64,000 nucleotides of DNA from Elysia chlorotica (GCA_003991915.1 RQTK01000233.1:242058-306057); one strand, 5' to 3'; positions 1-12,949 are shown, counted from the stretch's first letter. Translations and numbers: made by a program. Notes: generated by a model from the letters alone, not told the origin.

Positions 1-28
1 TTATTATTATTATTATTATTATTGTTAC

Positions 29-769
29 CTGGCTTGGCCGCTGCTGGCGTTGCGGCATCTCTAACAGGTGGCGCTGTGTCTGGCATGTTGCTGCCACTCC
101 TGGTCGGGGGTCTCTCCATCAGGCCCCGTCTCCGCGGGGAATCTGACAGGTCATACATATTATATATGAATATTTATGAAAGGAAACTAGGGTTGAACAG
201 GCGAAAAGTGGAATTTTTAACTTTGGAGTAATTTATAAGGTTTTAAAAAGCATGAAATTAAATGCATTATTAATTGATAAAAATTATATATTCCTATCAT
301 TTCTAGAACCAGAGGTAATCAATTTTATTTTTTTTGTAATATTTTTAAAAAAGCCAATATCTAGTACTTTTCTATGGTTAGAGGGGTTGAGCTCAAACTT
401 TATACTGGCAACTCATGACTAAAGATCCCAGCGCAATCCACATGATTATTTGCATAAGAATTACTCTAAAAATACATTAACAGTACAAGAGATATAAATT
501 GATTAATAAAAATATAAGTGATGCAAAGAACATCAAATTACAAGAAAGTGAAACAATATCTCTTATCATGTAATATAACAATTGCATTGAAATGTTATCA
601 AATGTTAAATAATGACTTCCATCTGGATTAAAAGAAACCAAAAAAGAAAAAAATGCTTAACATTTGTCAACCAAAGTCAAAGAATCACCTAATGATTATT
701 TTATGTACCTGCTTTGTCCAAACAAGGCAAAAATCTAGAGCCTCCCCTCACACCACATATCACACACAA

Positions 770-801
<32 letters not shown>

Positions 802-3800
802 ACAAACACTAGTGATCTTGAGCAAGCATCAGTTGTTTTTCTATCTGACAATGACCACGAAAATCTGCCCACCTAACCCTGGAGACTTTGTTTCTTCTGC
901 CTTTTTGGTCTGATCCGTGGCAATCGCAGGTTTCTTGGTAGCAGACTTTGGTCTGTCACTCTCCGACAGATCATCATCCTCGTTGTCGTCGGACAGCACG
1001 CCAGCCAAGGGATCGTCTGGATCAAAGTCTGTCAAGGCCAAAATGTGCCACAGAATGAGACTAGCAGTAGTTCAGACTTAGCAGTAAAAAAAAACACATA
1101 CACCTAGAGATGTTAGTAAATTTTGGACAAGACAAGAACTGATGATTGGTAAAATAATCAAACCATTTCAAAATTCAAACTATGCTTAACATTTCTAGTG
1201 ATAATTCCTTCCCTAACTACAGCTTATGTATTGAATTATTTCTTAGCAGGCAAGGACAACTATTCATACATGTTTAGCATTTGGTTGTTAAGGCTTCAAA
1301 GAACAAGTTCCATTGTTATTTCTTAGCTTTATTTTGAAACTATTAGGCAATCAGAAAATACAGGTCTTGTCTAAAAGTAAGAGGATGAATTTTAATACAA
1401 AAAAACTTAGCATCCAGATTAAAGTGTCTGATTTTTTAAAAGCTTACGGAGTTCATTCAAAGAGGAAAAGAATAGCCCCTCAAACAAGTTGATAAACTCC
1501 TTACCTCCAAAGTCATATTTTTTCTTTAGTTTGGGGGCAGTGTCAGGTCTCTGCTTAGCTTTCTGTCCAGGTATAAGTGACTCGCTTGCCAAACTTAAAT
1601 CTGAAGGCATAAGCGGTAAATAATAAAATAAACATTATCACTGCACTTGCAGAAAATAATTTTTTGTAGTAATGAGATAACTAAAAAAGAAGAATTATTC
1701 ATTTCTGTGTTAGCAATATAAATTATTCTGTGTTTTGTTATTTAATTTCAACGCCTGAGATATGCTCTCCTGCTGTTCCAGTGACAAAGTGGACAGAAAA
1801 GGAGGAGGTAACCTATAAGCGCAACTGAAAGTTTAAAAGATGAGTCATGAAAGTTCTTGATTAACATTTTTACAGTATAATATTTCAAAATCATGGAGCA
1901 TTACAGCTACGATAAAATTGAAACTGAATAATTCAAATGTTTTCAACAAAAAACATCTCTTTCTTTATAAACGTCTTGACCAATTAGCTGTCTGCAATTC
2001 AATTTTTGCCTTACACAATAAAATCAAAGGCTTTTTTTCACAACGTACAAGAATATAAAATTAAGTAATTTTCTTTGCTACTGTATGAAATCTTCATTGT
2101 TGGGCAGTTGCAAAAATAAAATTATCGAGAAAGGAAAAAAACTTGAGCCGCAGGCATTGGCTTAATGACTAAGAAATGATTTGACACTTCACGGTTCTTG
2201 CTGACATATAACTCTCCAGACGACTACTAAGGATAAGATGGAAAGACCAAAGAATAAACAATAGTATTTAAAAAGAAAACTATTATTCCTTGGACAAGCC
2301 TGAAGATATCAATACACGCTTATGAAAGATGTCATGCATACAAAGATCAAGGGCAAGAGTAGAGGAAATCTTTAGGTAGAGTAGATGGACAACATCAAGG
2401 AATGGACCAGAAGCAATAGACAAGTTCACCAACCCCAAGAGATCAGAAGTTGTTGAGTTGGTTTAACGTCCAGCGCTGTGTAGTGAGTGAGTTGAGTTGT
2501 TTGCTTCATGTCCAACATCTGTTTAACTGTGTTGTGGATGGGCCCCAAGACTGATGTCTGATAATTTTATGTGCTGCCACACATGAGACAGGGCGAGGAT
2601 ACCTGTCTCATTCGACCAGATTATACTGACCCCGACTCATCCAGTGGGGGATGAAATCGGAGAAATAAATTGTTGATGGATCATGGGCTCGAACTGTTGA
2701 CTTCCCGAATGGGAGACCAACACTCTACCACTTAGGCCAATTTCCCCCTCCCCCACTAAGTGTGTGAACACGTTGGTGAGTAAGTGGTTCTTGCCTGACA
2801 TCTTCCCCGGAGCAGTCAAAGGCTTTGGCTCTGACTGCATTTGAGCGAACGGTCCTGGTGAGTTGCTTGCTGGAAGAGTGGACGGTGATGGCGGCTTTAC
2901 GGGTTTCCGCTTGAGACTGCCTCGGGCACTTCCTGGGGGGCTGGTGGGGGTCTCGCTCCGACTGGGAGACTGGTGGGGAACATGTGCGGGACAAAAGGTA
3001 TTCAATAGCAAAGAAAAGTAATTTATAGGATTACAAATCTTGCAACTAGACCAGTTGAGTTGGATTAGGATAATTGTAAGTTGGAAGAGCTTGATATCAT
3101 CACAGGGCTATGATTATGGCATAATTGAGACTATGCCAAAATGCAAGTGATATATTATTGTAAAGGTGGAAATGAGATCTATCCAACTAAAGTTTTAAAT
3201 TAAAAATAAGTTAATATACTTTTTTTTAATCTTTATAGAAACTTGAGTTCAATATGAAGCAGATATAAGGTAATAAAACAGTTTTTATTGATCTTTTTTT
3301 CCCCTACAATACCCATCAAAAATTGGATGCCCAAAGCAGCAAAGAATGACAAATTTTTTTCTATTAAATTGAATTTTCAACCAAGTCAGCAACATTTGTT
3401 AGAGGCAAGAGAGTTAAGTAAAACATTCTTGTATGTAATGTCTGTAAACAGTGAAATGCTTTATGTTGTGTAAAAAAAAGTATTTACACCTGTATGTATT
3501 AATTATCAAAATTTAAAAAAGGGAACATTTTGAATTATCCCCACCCTATTTTACAATTCAAAGTTCCAAAAACCATGCAGTATTAATCCAATCTAAACAT
3601 GAAGTTATGAAGTTCATTAAAAAATAAAAAACGCACACCGCAAAATGACATGAGGTTTTCAGAAAGACTTACATGCCCTCTTGTGGGAGATTTGTTTCCC
3701 TTTCCTGGTGGTGTGTTCCGTCTCGGTGTTGTGGGTTTTCCATTGGACTTTGATAGGCTCCCTCCGAATAAGTCTGCATCCATATCATCAAGGCCCTAAA

Positions 3801-6384
3801 TTTGAGAAAGAAAAAAAAAATTGTGATTGACAACATAATAATTTGCAGTTTTATGACAATAAATAAAAAATGAATCAACACAGCTTATCAATGAGTTTTA
3901 ATTTTGGATCTTATGGGAACTGATCTACAACTTTTTAAACCAGAGTAACTCAATAATGTCACACATGGAAACAATTTTTTGCAATTATTCCAACAAAAGA
4001 ATTAGTTTGTAATCCATTTATTTTAAATGCTGAGATATCTCATTTTCATGAACACACATAATAACCTTTTAAGAAGCCACACAAATTTGAAGATAAAAAA
4101 GAAAGAAAAAGAATTAAATAATACAGAAGGTATATAAAACAATCTTTCTGTTTGCATGAAAATCTGATTTTGATGGCCAAAAATATTTTTTCAACAAATT
4201 TACATGGAGCAACTTATTTGCTATTACTCGTGTTAGAAAGTAAATAATTATGTATTAAAATATAGCACTTACCCCGATAGAATGGGCCACTTTGTTGACA
4301 TCTGCCTCCGAGATATCTGATGCTCCGTCACTATCTGCCATGGCAGCCAAAGAACTGTAAAAGTTCTCATCCTTTCCGCTGCAAATTTAACACAATAAGA
4401 GTGACTAGAAATCTAGGAGCATCTCTTACATTTTTTTTACCTGACATTAATCTTAGAATGCAGTTTCCCAGAACAACATTTTGTATATTATTTAGTTGTT
4501 TTTTTTATCTTTTTATCCCCCCATTTTACTTGCTACCTACGAGACTTACTCAAATTTTACTTCAGACTCAAATATGTTTGAATTTTTTTTATTTAAAGAT
4601 TTCACTAAAGCCTTTTCATCATTGCCCTCCAGCCTTAGCAGAGAACAAGTCGCAAACCAGAGAGCGCAATCCATTTCTATCTTGTGCATGTTTCACAGGT
4701 CCACCCCGTCCACATCCTTCTTAACACATCTTCTCCAAGCCTACCCCTCTTTGTTCTTGAGGACTCTGCTGTAGCACCTGCCTTGTACTGCTGTTCTATG
4801 GTTTTCTTAAAGTGTCTCCTATCCATGGCTGCTTCCGATCCTCCTTTAAGATCAATGATGCTTCCAAGATACGCAAATGATTCTATTTTCTCTGATGCAG
4901 TTCCTTCTAGTTTGGTTTGATCCCTTGCTGATATCCCAGATTTTAGTACTTTTGAATTACCTTCATGAATGTAGAGTCTTTTAGACATACTATTGGGATC
5001 ACTTGTTTTTGTTTTGCATAAAAAAAAATGGAAAAAAAATCTAATAAATAAAAAATTACAATAGATCACTACCTTTTCTTCAGCCCCTTTCCTGCAGGTG
5101 TTCTTTGCCTGGTTGGTGTCTGACACATGAAAGAAAAGTTAGAAGCTAAATATTATGAATTGGTTATTTAAATTTTCTAAATTAGTAACAGCCTAGTTTC
5201 ATAAAAATAATATGAGCAACTGACATTTAAAATGTATGGAATACAGAATGAATAATGCAAAATATACTGTCAAAGTGCATTAGCACGGAGGAAAATATAG
5301 GAAAACCAAATGAATCATAGTACATGCTAAATATGCACACACCCCCACAAAAAAAAGTAATTCCGTCCTTAATTTGCCATATTGGATCTCATTTTTCTCT
5401 TATTTTTTGAACAATCTCGACCTCAATATAATAATACTTTGGTTGTTTGAAAAGTTCAAAGTTCTAAATTAATATTACCAATGAAAAAGAGATAAAATTT
5501 TGTGTACAAAAAAACAATCATATGAAAAAATACAACAACAAAATACTCACAGACGGATCAGATTTTTTCTTGGCAGGTGTATCTATATTTTAAAAAAATG
5601 GAAACAGTATTAAGCATACAACTGAAAAGAGACATAGATATGCCCATCACTTAATAAAAATGCCAGTTGCCATAATATTAAACGATGCTATTAATCAAAC
5701 AAAATCCAGTGTAACCATAATAAAGAGGAGTATATTTCAATAAATTATGTTTTATGAGTTAACGTAAAGCACATTTACCATCATTACTTATAATAAATAA
5801 TGCATAATAATTTTAACTAATACATATTCTATGCAAAAAAATTTTTTGTGAAACTATGCTACTATTATTCCTTTAATCTGCTGTTTGTCTAGTTGTAGTT
5901 TTATCTTTTTAAATTTTACAATAGAAAAATCATTCAGTCTTTAAAAAAAAACTTTTTCAATTAAACAAATTTACTCACCGGTAGATAGCAGATCCCCGAG
6001 AAGATCATCAAGAGAATCACTGTCTTTCTCTGTCAAAATATAGTACAAACGGTAAGGCACACAAATCATAAAAAACAAAGCCAACTAAGAAAAACAAAAT
6101 AACAAAGCTTAATTCTCTGTTATTAGAGAAAGACAATATAAAATCATTTGCTTAAACTTCAAGATTGAATAAGTATTAGCAGATAATAAATTGTTTTACT
6201 TACTCAAGGCTTTCTTTGATGCGGATCCCTGGTTTAAAAAAGAATAACAAAAAAATGTGATTATAAATAATATTTATATAAGCGTGACAATTTTTATGAT
6301 ATTATAATTATGTGATAATTAAAATGCAGTTACCTTGAGATTTCGCAATAATATCATGAACAATGCATGTTTTACCCACGACAT
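29..6384 (-). CDS. FBF1: FBF1 (Fas-binding factor 1), 5' half, partial
   Basis: Transition-fibre (distal appendage) protein of the basal body, needed for ciliary gating. Eleven exons join in consistent phase on the minus strand: 6334-6384, 6204-6228, 5979-6029, 5551-5582, 5073-5119, 4273-4378, 3673-3795, 2795-2969, 1505-1600, 873-1028, 29-142, giving about 325 residues before the gene leaves the window. Seen: an acidic N-terminal block SLDDLLGDLLSTGD, then ISEADVNKVAHSIG, then LDDMDADLFG, then DPDDPLAGVLSDD, then GDSPRRRG. These follow, in order, human FBF1 segments with ISEAD, LDGMDADILG, LEDPLRGLLS and GDSPK. The Pro/Ser-rich linker (exon 8) fits the low-complexity region of the family; the C-terminal coiled coils lie outside. 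Exon 8 uses a GC donor (TCAG/GCAAGA). The first exon and start (hydrophobic MSWVKHALF) are the least certain part; a downstream or upstream start is possible. Confidence 0.85.
770..797. repeat. (CA)n microsatellite
   Basis: Short CA dinucleotide run lying in FBF1 intron 10, the intron between the exons at 873-1028 and 29-142. Confidence 0.9.
2445..2765 (-). mobile_element. tRNA-derived SINE in FBF1 intron 8
   Basis: On the minus strand the element opens with an A-box-like TGGCCTAAGTGGTAGAGTG and a B-box-like GTTCGAGCCC, about 45 bases apart as in a tRNA gene. A conserved body follows (around TCAGTATAATCTGG and CAGACATCAGTCTTGG), and the tail is GACGTTAAACCAACTCAA. The same head, body and tail recur at many places in this window, which is what defines it as a SINE family. 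It begins only about 30-40 bases past the FBF1 exon 8 donor. Confidence 0.75.
4690..4990 (-). mobile_element. Decayed LINE reverse-transcriptase fragment in FBF1 intron 5
   Basis: The minus strand reads IESFAYLGSIIDLKGGSEAA, the FxYLGSxI block found at the C-terminal edge of many non-LTR retrotransposon reverse transcriptases. Degenerate but recognisable text follows (RTKRGRLGEDVLRRMW). Only about 100 residues are visible, with no upstream catalytic domain, so this is a short remnant. The family cannot be named from this piece. Confidence 0.5.
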
Positions 6385-7368
6385 CAATGCAGTAAAGCAC
6401 AAAAATTTTAGGAAAGTATTTCAGAAGAAGTTCTTTTCGTTTAGTTTTTAAAAGCTTTAGTGCTACGCCGCCAATATTTTGACGGGAGCAGTATAATTAG
6501 ATCTAGGCCTATATAATGCCTGTAGACACTCCCTATGACGTACATAAGCCTCCAACTAATTTCAAATAAGATATATATTTTAAGTTTTAATGACTTGATA
6601 CTATCAATTCTATGATCTATAGTTAGAGATTTAGATCTATATCTACATGATTTCTTACTAGATCTAGATCTAATCTAGTGGTCCCACCAACATCGAGTGG
6701 TCGCATCAAGATCATTTTGGTAAATACTTTTTAGTCGAAATAAAAACATAAATATGAAAGATTTCAAAAATATTCTACAGGGAATAATTGGACAACATCA
6801 TAGTGATACAGTGAGTCAAAGGATTTTGAATTATACCTTAATCCCTATGAAAAATGACATATAATTTGTTAGGTGGTCACAGCTAATCAAGTCGATCTAG
6901 TCTTCGGTATGCCTATTATTTTCTGCTTAATTTATTGCTAAGATATGATATTTTTCAGCATTATTAGGCCTTTTGGTCTTTTGCTGGTCTTTTTATTCAG
7001 TCTTTTGTAGAATTGAACATTATTAACAGGTTTTATGTTTAATTGGAACTTACAAAATCCATGTTTTATATTAAAATTATTTTTGTGGGGCCGACTTTAT
7101 TGAAAATTTCTCATTTTCGTCTTCAGTCGCTTCTACCTAATCGAGTCTGCACTTGTTTATTATGTTCAAAATCTGAAAGTAGGGTATAAGGCGGCCATGA
7201 TTGTTTTAAACAATCTCGTTGCTCCGAAGCTATCTCGCGGCACTTAGGAAATAACGCGTGATGTAAACATGTGTTCTTAGCAACGGTGAATGGTGAGAGA
7301 ATCCGAAGAAGGCGATTGCGTTGAGTTCGAACTTTTGAGAGAATAGCAAATTTCTTTACAAATCTAAA
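6385..7368. promoter_or_regulatory. Shared upstream region of FBF1 (-) and NME5 (+)
   Basis: This roughly 1 kb separates the two divergent start codons. It has no reading frame of note. The left part is rich in TCTAGATCTAGATCT-like palindromes (about 6495-6680 and 6890). The right part, about 7200-7340, is less AT-rich and holds two RFX-like half-sites. Both genes encode ciliary proteins, so a bidirectional, RFX-driven promoter is inferred, not shown. Confidence 0.5.
7271..7284 (+). promoter_or_regulatory. Candidate X-box (RFX site)
   Basis: GTGTTCTTAGCAAC has a perfect right half (RGYAAC) and a poor left half compared with the palindromic RFX consensus GTTRCC-N0-3-RGYAAC. It lies 85 bases upstream of the NME5 start, a typical X-box distance. 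A lone GTTGCT half-site lies at 7218-7223. Confidence 0.35.
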
Positions 7369-7648
7369 ATGACTGGTGGGGCAGATGAACCAGTCTCCAT
7401 GGAGGCACCACATATCTATGTGGAAAGAACCTTAGCAATTATCAAACCAGACGCTCTTCACAAAGCAGAAGAAATTGAAGACATCATCCAGAGATCAGGG
7501 TTTGCCATTTTGCAGGTAACCTAGAGTGCTAGATCTCTAAAAACAAGATCTTTCGTAAAACTATAGCCATCAACAATAGGTCGCAAATAGTACACTTTTA
7601 CATATCTTTCATTAACACATAAAAAGAATGTCATTTCCATAGTGAAGG

Positions 7649-7716
<68 letters not shown>

Positions 7717-7722
7717 ATTCCC

Positions 7723-7782
<60 letters not shown>

Positions 7783-10700
7783 CCTCACCCCCTCTCTGTA
7801 CATATCATATCATATCTTTTTATCTATCTATTCTATCTATCTATCTCTCATATCTTCTTTCCTTTACATTACCTTATTTATAAAAAGCATAACAGACATA
7901 CTGTTAATGCCTAGTAGATCATCCTATATACTATCGTGCTTCCCATTTACTGTGCTCTCCGTTAAAAGTAGGAACTTAACTGCTTCCCTCTTGAGAGTCA
8001 TGGGTCAGCATTAAGATTAAAATCAAGAAATATTTTGTCCGTGATCTTCACCTCATTTTACTGGTACATGACCTGTATCCAATTTTTAACTTTTATTTAT
8101 ATTTCTATCACAGAAAAGGCGTGTGCATCTCACACCTGAGCAGGCCAGTGACTTTTATGCTGAGCATTATGGCAAGTTGTTTTTTCCAAGTCTTGTGGCC
8201 TACATGAGCAGTGGCCCTATCATTACATTGATGATTGCCAAAGACAAGGCCATCTCATACTGGAGGGAGTTGATTGGCCCAACAAACACAATCAAAGCTA
8301 GACAAACACATCCAGAGTGGTATGCTGTGTTACTTGTTTTTGTTGTTGTTTTTTTCTTTTCCTTTTTGTTGATTTTTTTTTGTATAATGCATCTGTTACA
8401 TATTTTCGGAAAAGAGTCATAATAAAATTGGAAATAATATTTCGTATTTTTATCGGAGGTACAAATGTGTTTTGAATGCTAATTAGTTGTCAGTATGAAA
8501 CAATGTAGAGAAAAATTTGTTTGTTTGTTGTTGTTGTTGTTTTTAGGTGTGATTATAATACAAAAGAGAATGAGCATAATTTGGGATCAGGTAGGCCTAA
8601 GGGGTTTTCTTTAAACATTGTTATTTGGCATATTATGTTTTTCGTTTTATAATGATTTAATAGTAGTTTGGTATATTTCAGTTTCAAACTGTTCACTCAT
8701 TTTCTCTTTATTTCAGTCTCCGCGCAATCTACGGCACTGATGACCAAAGAAATGCTCTTCATGGGAGTGACAGTTTCAGCAGTGCTCAGAGGGAGATTAG
8801 GTTTTTCTTTCCAGACTGTGAGTACTGGTAGCTATAATAATAAAAAATGAAATGTTAGTGATCTAAAAGTATGAGGTCTTAAAATGGCAGTTGCAGTTAG
8901 ATGTGATGAAACAAATAATTAAAGGTGCAATGTTTGACATTTTAGCTTGGGTCATCCTTTATTTCCTATAATAATGCAGACTCAACAAACTATCTTTTTA
9001 TTTGAATAGTTTATTGGACGACTCAGGAATGCTAACACAGTGTCTCTATCCATTGTACCTTGATGGTTTTGATTTATTCACAACACCACATCCCCCACCC
9101 CCTTTCCCCCTCTGCCTACAATTTTCCCAACTAAATTCACACGCACACAGACATTCATTTTTTGGCCCCTTTGACCTTCTATTATGATTGGCAATCCATT
9201 GCGGCTACTGCAATTTAAATCACTGATTTTTTACATCATGTGTTAATCTTTTACCTCATTTTCTTTTTAAAATTAAGTTTAAGAGCACTTGAACAGTTTA
9301 ATTGCATTGCTGGTTTTTCTTATATTTGCTGACTACAGGTATTGTGGAGCCTGTGGCCACAGGTCAGGCTGCCAAAGACTACCTCTCAAAGTTTGTGAAC
9401 CCGACCCTCCTGAAGGGATTAACAGACTTGGCCAAGAAGAAACCGGAAGACCCAGTGGTGAGTCTAAAACCTCCAAAGTGTTGACAGACGATTTGAGTAT
9501 CTATTGATCATCAGTTCAATTGGCAGTAAATCCAATTTTTGGTGTTACATCCAATGAGATTAGCTGCGAAGTTGTGTGTAATTTTGTCATATTTATAAGT
9601 AAATAAAATAATACTATCTCATGAGCTGACTGAGAAAAAGGGTTATTGTCGGTTTCCGCAGTACTTGAAAAGCATTCTTTACTTTTGATGCCTGGAGGGT
9701 TAAGATCTAAAAATTACAGCTTTATACTTGATCTGAGTGGATTAAAATAAGTAATAATTCAATTAGTGTAGTAGTTTTAAAGGAAAGAATGTAAACAGAT
9801 TAATTAAATGTATCCTGAATTTAAAATTTAAAAAAATGTTATGAAGTCATTCCTTCTTCAGTACGTTTATGGTTGAAAAGAAACCTCAATGTCATTATCT
9901 ATAAAATTGTATAATGTCGCACCACTTTTCTGAGTACAGTAGTCCTCATTCAAAATAAACAGAACTGTTAGAACAAGGAGAGGTTTGAAAATCCCCGTTT
10001 TTCTCTCTATTTGCGCCCTATAATTTATTTTGGAAATAACGAGAACGTAAATCAGTTAACCCTGCTAATAAGGATAATTTTAAGTGTAGACATATGCTCT
10101 AAAGCCATTAACATAAAAAAATTGAGAAAGGTATAGAAAAATAAGCACCTAATTTCGGCACTCAAACTTGCAACAATAATTCACCTTTCCCTGACGTCCC
10201 TGACGTAAGTGATACCCTCTTCCTCCACTGCACCTAACTCTTCTTCCATTATCAAAGTAAACAAAGCTGCCTAATCATACAATGCTAGATGGTGGTTTAT
10301 AATCTTTATAGATCTTGGTCTATACATTAAAATAATACCATTAGAAACAAAAACAAGAATGTGTAAAAACAAGATCTTCATCTAGATAGGGTCTGTCTCC
10401 TCACACCAAACATTGACATTGTAATTGAAAAGAGGCACATGATAAAATGATGAGGGCACAATTTTTCTCTTTCAATAAAAATCCTTTTTGGGTCTTCTTT
10501 TAGGAATAGCTAGAACCCTTGCTATAACAAGAGTTATGAAGAACAACTTGAAATCTCATTATTACCGAGTTTTACTGTAATGTGTTTAAACAATCCTTAC
10601 AGCTTAAAATGTTATAGGCCCTACATGAAAAGTTCTAAGATAAATTATTACCAATTTGGGGTTTCCTTTTATTAACTTTTAATATTTTATTTGGTTTTGA

Positions 10701-10853
10701 TATAATTTTTGTAAATTAAAACTGCATTAACTATTTATTTGTTGTGTATCATTTAAATTTTTTTTTTATTTTCAGTTGTGGCTGGCTGATTGGCTTTTAG
10801 AAAACAACCCAAATAAGCCAAAAGTACGAAATCCAATCATAGAGGAAGCTTAA
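7369..10853 (+). CDS. NME5: NME5 (nucleoside diphosphate kinase homolog 5), complete
   Basis: Radial-spoke-associated protein of motile cilia and sperm flagella with an NDK-like domain and a C-terminal DPY-30 motif. Five exons, 7369-7515, 8114-8319, 8717-8817, 9339-9457 and 10776-10853, have canonical GT-AG borders and continuous phase and give 216 residues (human about 212). Seen: YVERTLAIIKPDALHKAEEI at the start of the NDK domain; FPSLVAYMSSGPIITLMIAK; LRAIYGTDDQRNALHGSDSF with the family histidine at about residue 133; and a DPY-30-type helix pair at about 164-207 (AAKDYLSKFVNPTLLKGL, LWLADWLLENNPNKP). The identity is very close throughout to vertebrate NME5. It is head-to-head with FBF1. 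Intron 1 holds a long (CT)n tract and intron 4 a probable MITE. Confidence 0.95.
7651..7796. repeat. (CT)n microsatellite in NME5 intron 1
   Basis: Nearly pure CT run of about 145 bases with a few CCC interruptions, followed by short ATCT units near 7825-7850. Confidence 0.95.
9935..10579. mobile_element. Possible pogo/Tigger-like MITE in NME5 intron 4
   Basis: The left edge reads TACAGTAGTCCTCATTC; the right edge on the other strand reads TACAGTAAAACTCGGTAAT. TA plus CAGTA...CTC ends are typical of pogo/Tigger-type non-autonomous elements. No transposase frame is inside. The terminal match is short and imperfect, so the call is tentative. Confidence 0.35.
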
Positions 10854-10904
10854 ATCCTTTGCTTGTACATAAAAAGACATGTCTAATTGATGTATTGACA
10901 CACA

Positions 10905-10910
10905 AATAAA
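10905..10910 (+). terminator. NME5 polyadenylation signal
   Basis: AATAAA lies 52 bases after the NME5 stop codon, giving a short 3' UTR. Confidence 0.7.
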
Positions 10911-11650
10911 TATTTTGCATAAAATTTTGCATGTAAAGTATCCCTCAAAAAAAAGAAAAGAAAGATTTTTTTTAAATCATCCACTTTGCATTCGTTAAGA
11001 AAGTGTCTCAATTTTATCTTTGAAGACTTTAAAGTATTGGAAGTTAGTATACTTGTGATTAAGAACTGTTCATTACTCATGGCAGTGATAAAGTTTGGGA
11101 TAGACATTAGCTTGACTACTGTTGTTAAAAAAATAAAGATATTTTGCAAATGTTACTCTGAATCACTGTTTAAAGCAACAGTGATCTTGTTCATCATACA
11201 ATAACAAAATTTTTAATTTATGACTGTCCACATCATTCTATAGAGCTCTAAAAAGTTAAGAATTACACACATTTTCTTCTTAATTTTTAAAAAGTTTATT
11301 ATATGGACAATCATGAAAAATAAGAAAACTATCTAATTGGTTGAAAATATTGTTAAGATTAGTTTTTATCAATGCTGCATGATCACATGAAAAAACAATT
11401 ACTTTTGTTATCATTATGAAATTTTCATATCGAGAGTTTGAGTATGATGAAAAAATAAAAATGGAACAATACTATTATAAATGAAATAAAGTGAAATGTG
11501 GCTTGATTTTTTTCATTTTTGTTGGTTGGTGTATTGTTTTTGGAACAGTTCAATATCATTTTAATTGGTTTGGTTTACATTAAATCTTAACTTTTTAAAA
11601 TCTTAGTTGGTCAAAAACGTATTTGATTTTGTTCGCTATTTGTTGGGCCA

Positions 11651-11796
11651 GTGTCAACATAATGTGACCGGTTCAGACAGAAGTCCAGGTCTCCACACAA
11701 TGTCTCTAAAATTGTCTGAAAATTTTCTTAGGACCCGTCCACAATATAGCCTATATCTATATAGTGCTGATGTTGGGTGTTAAGACACCAACTCAA
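11651..11796 (+). mobile_element. SINE fragment, body and tail
   Basis: Plus-strand copy of the window's SINE family. The body text includes TTAGGACCCGTCCACAATAT and the tail TAAGACACCAACTCAAC. The tRNA head is missing or unrecognisable, so the copy is decayed or 5'-truncated. Confidence 0.55.
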
Positions 11797-12464
11797 CTTT
11801 CTCTATGTCTAAAAAATCCCTTAGGGCCTACTCTACCTGAGTGATATTAATATATATTTTATCTGGCTTTTCTCATCATAGTGTTCTATTGCACTACAAT
11901 TTGTTTGGTTTTGAAAGGAGTGCAGTATTGTAAATTTAGAAGGAAAAAAAATCATTGTGTTAACAGGTGAAGAATTTAAAAAAACTACATAATTGTTTTA
12001 ATGTTGCTTTAATTTAAATTACATTTATGACAAATGTTTGAAAATGTTTTAGTAAACTCTTATGATTTCTTGAAATATTTATTTTAATAAAGTACTTCTA
12101 GTTTAAACTGCCATCAGACAGTGATAAAATTGTACCGTTTTTATGTTAAAGTTGTCCAAGACAGACCTTCTATGATTTAAAAATAAAAAGGTATTTGTAG
12201 AGAAGAATTGCTCACAACATAACAACAACATACAATATAAATTATAGCTTGAAATAGAGTTATGCTGAGACAGAACTACTTGATAATACGGTAAAGACCT
12301 TCGATTTTGAAACTATTTTATTAGCATATTTTGATTATACACAAAAATAGGATAGAGATTAAAATTAAATAAAGTTTAAAATTTCAAATGAATTTTCTGA
12401 CACTTGTCAGATCACCTGAGTTAAAATTTAAAGTTGCCTGAAAGTGAAATAACCATCAGTTGAG

Positions 12465-12830
12465 TTTCATTGTGGGTGCCATTCAGTCAGTCCGTCAGAG
12501 TTCCTTCTCTTTCCAGAGGTTGGATGCCATGGTTTTCCATCTTTCTCGTTCAAGGGCAATCTCGACACATTCGTTGGACTTTCATTCCAGTTGAGTCCTC
12601 CACATTCTTGACCAAACTTATTCGCCACCAACACTCGTGCCTTCTACAATCTTCTTCTGCAAGGAACTGTGCCTTCTTACATGTCCGTAATATTTAATTT
12701 TTCTCTTTTTCACTGTTTTGAAGAGCTGCCTCTGTTTGATATTTACCATCTCTAGTATTTCAAGGTGTTTTCTTTTCTTTCCAAGAGGCTCTTCTTATTC
12801 TTCTATAAAGCCACATCTCATGTAACTGAA
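12465..12830 (-). mobile_element. Decayed LINE fragment (RT C-terminal region)
   Basis: On the minus strand, interrupted frames read RQLFKTVKKRKIKYYGHVRR, then LQKKIVEG, then ECVEIALERERWKTMASNL. The KYxGHVxR / ALxRERWxxM pattern is the usual C-terminal end of several non-LTR reverse transcriptases. Frames are broken. It lies back-to-back with the plus-strand fragment that follows. Confidence 0.6.
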
Positions 12831-12949
12831 TATTTCAGACAGTTACATCTTCATTTCCTATTTATATGATTATACAGTTAAAAAAGACAACTTCAGATTG
12901 CAATATTTTTGTCAATAGTATTAAAATAAAGCAACCAAAATCCTTTAAA

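Noticed and set aside
1745-1812. A possible extra FBF1 exon reading LPPPFLSTLSLEQQ on the minus strand
   Set aside because: The text looks protein-like, but no donor fits, and exons 8 and 9 already join in frame through the GC donor.
12470-12697. A 75-codon plus-strand frame
   Set aside because: It is the complement of a decayed LINE fragment that reads sensibly only on the minus strand.
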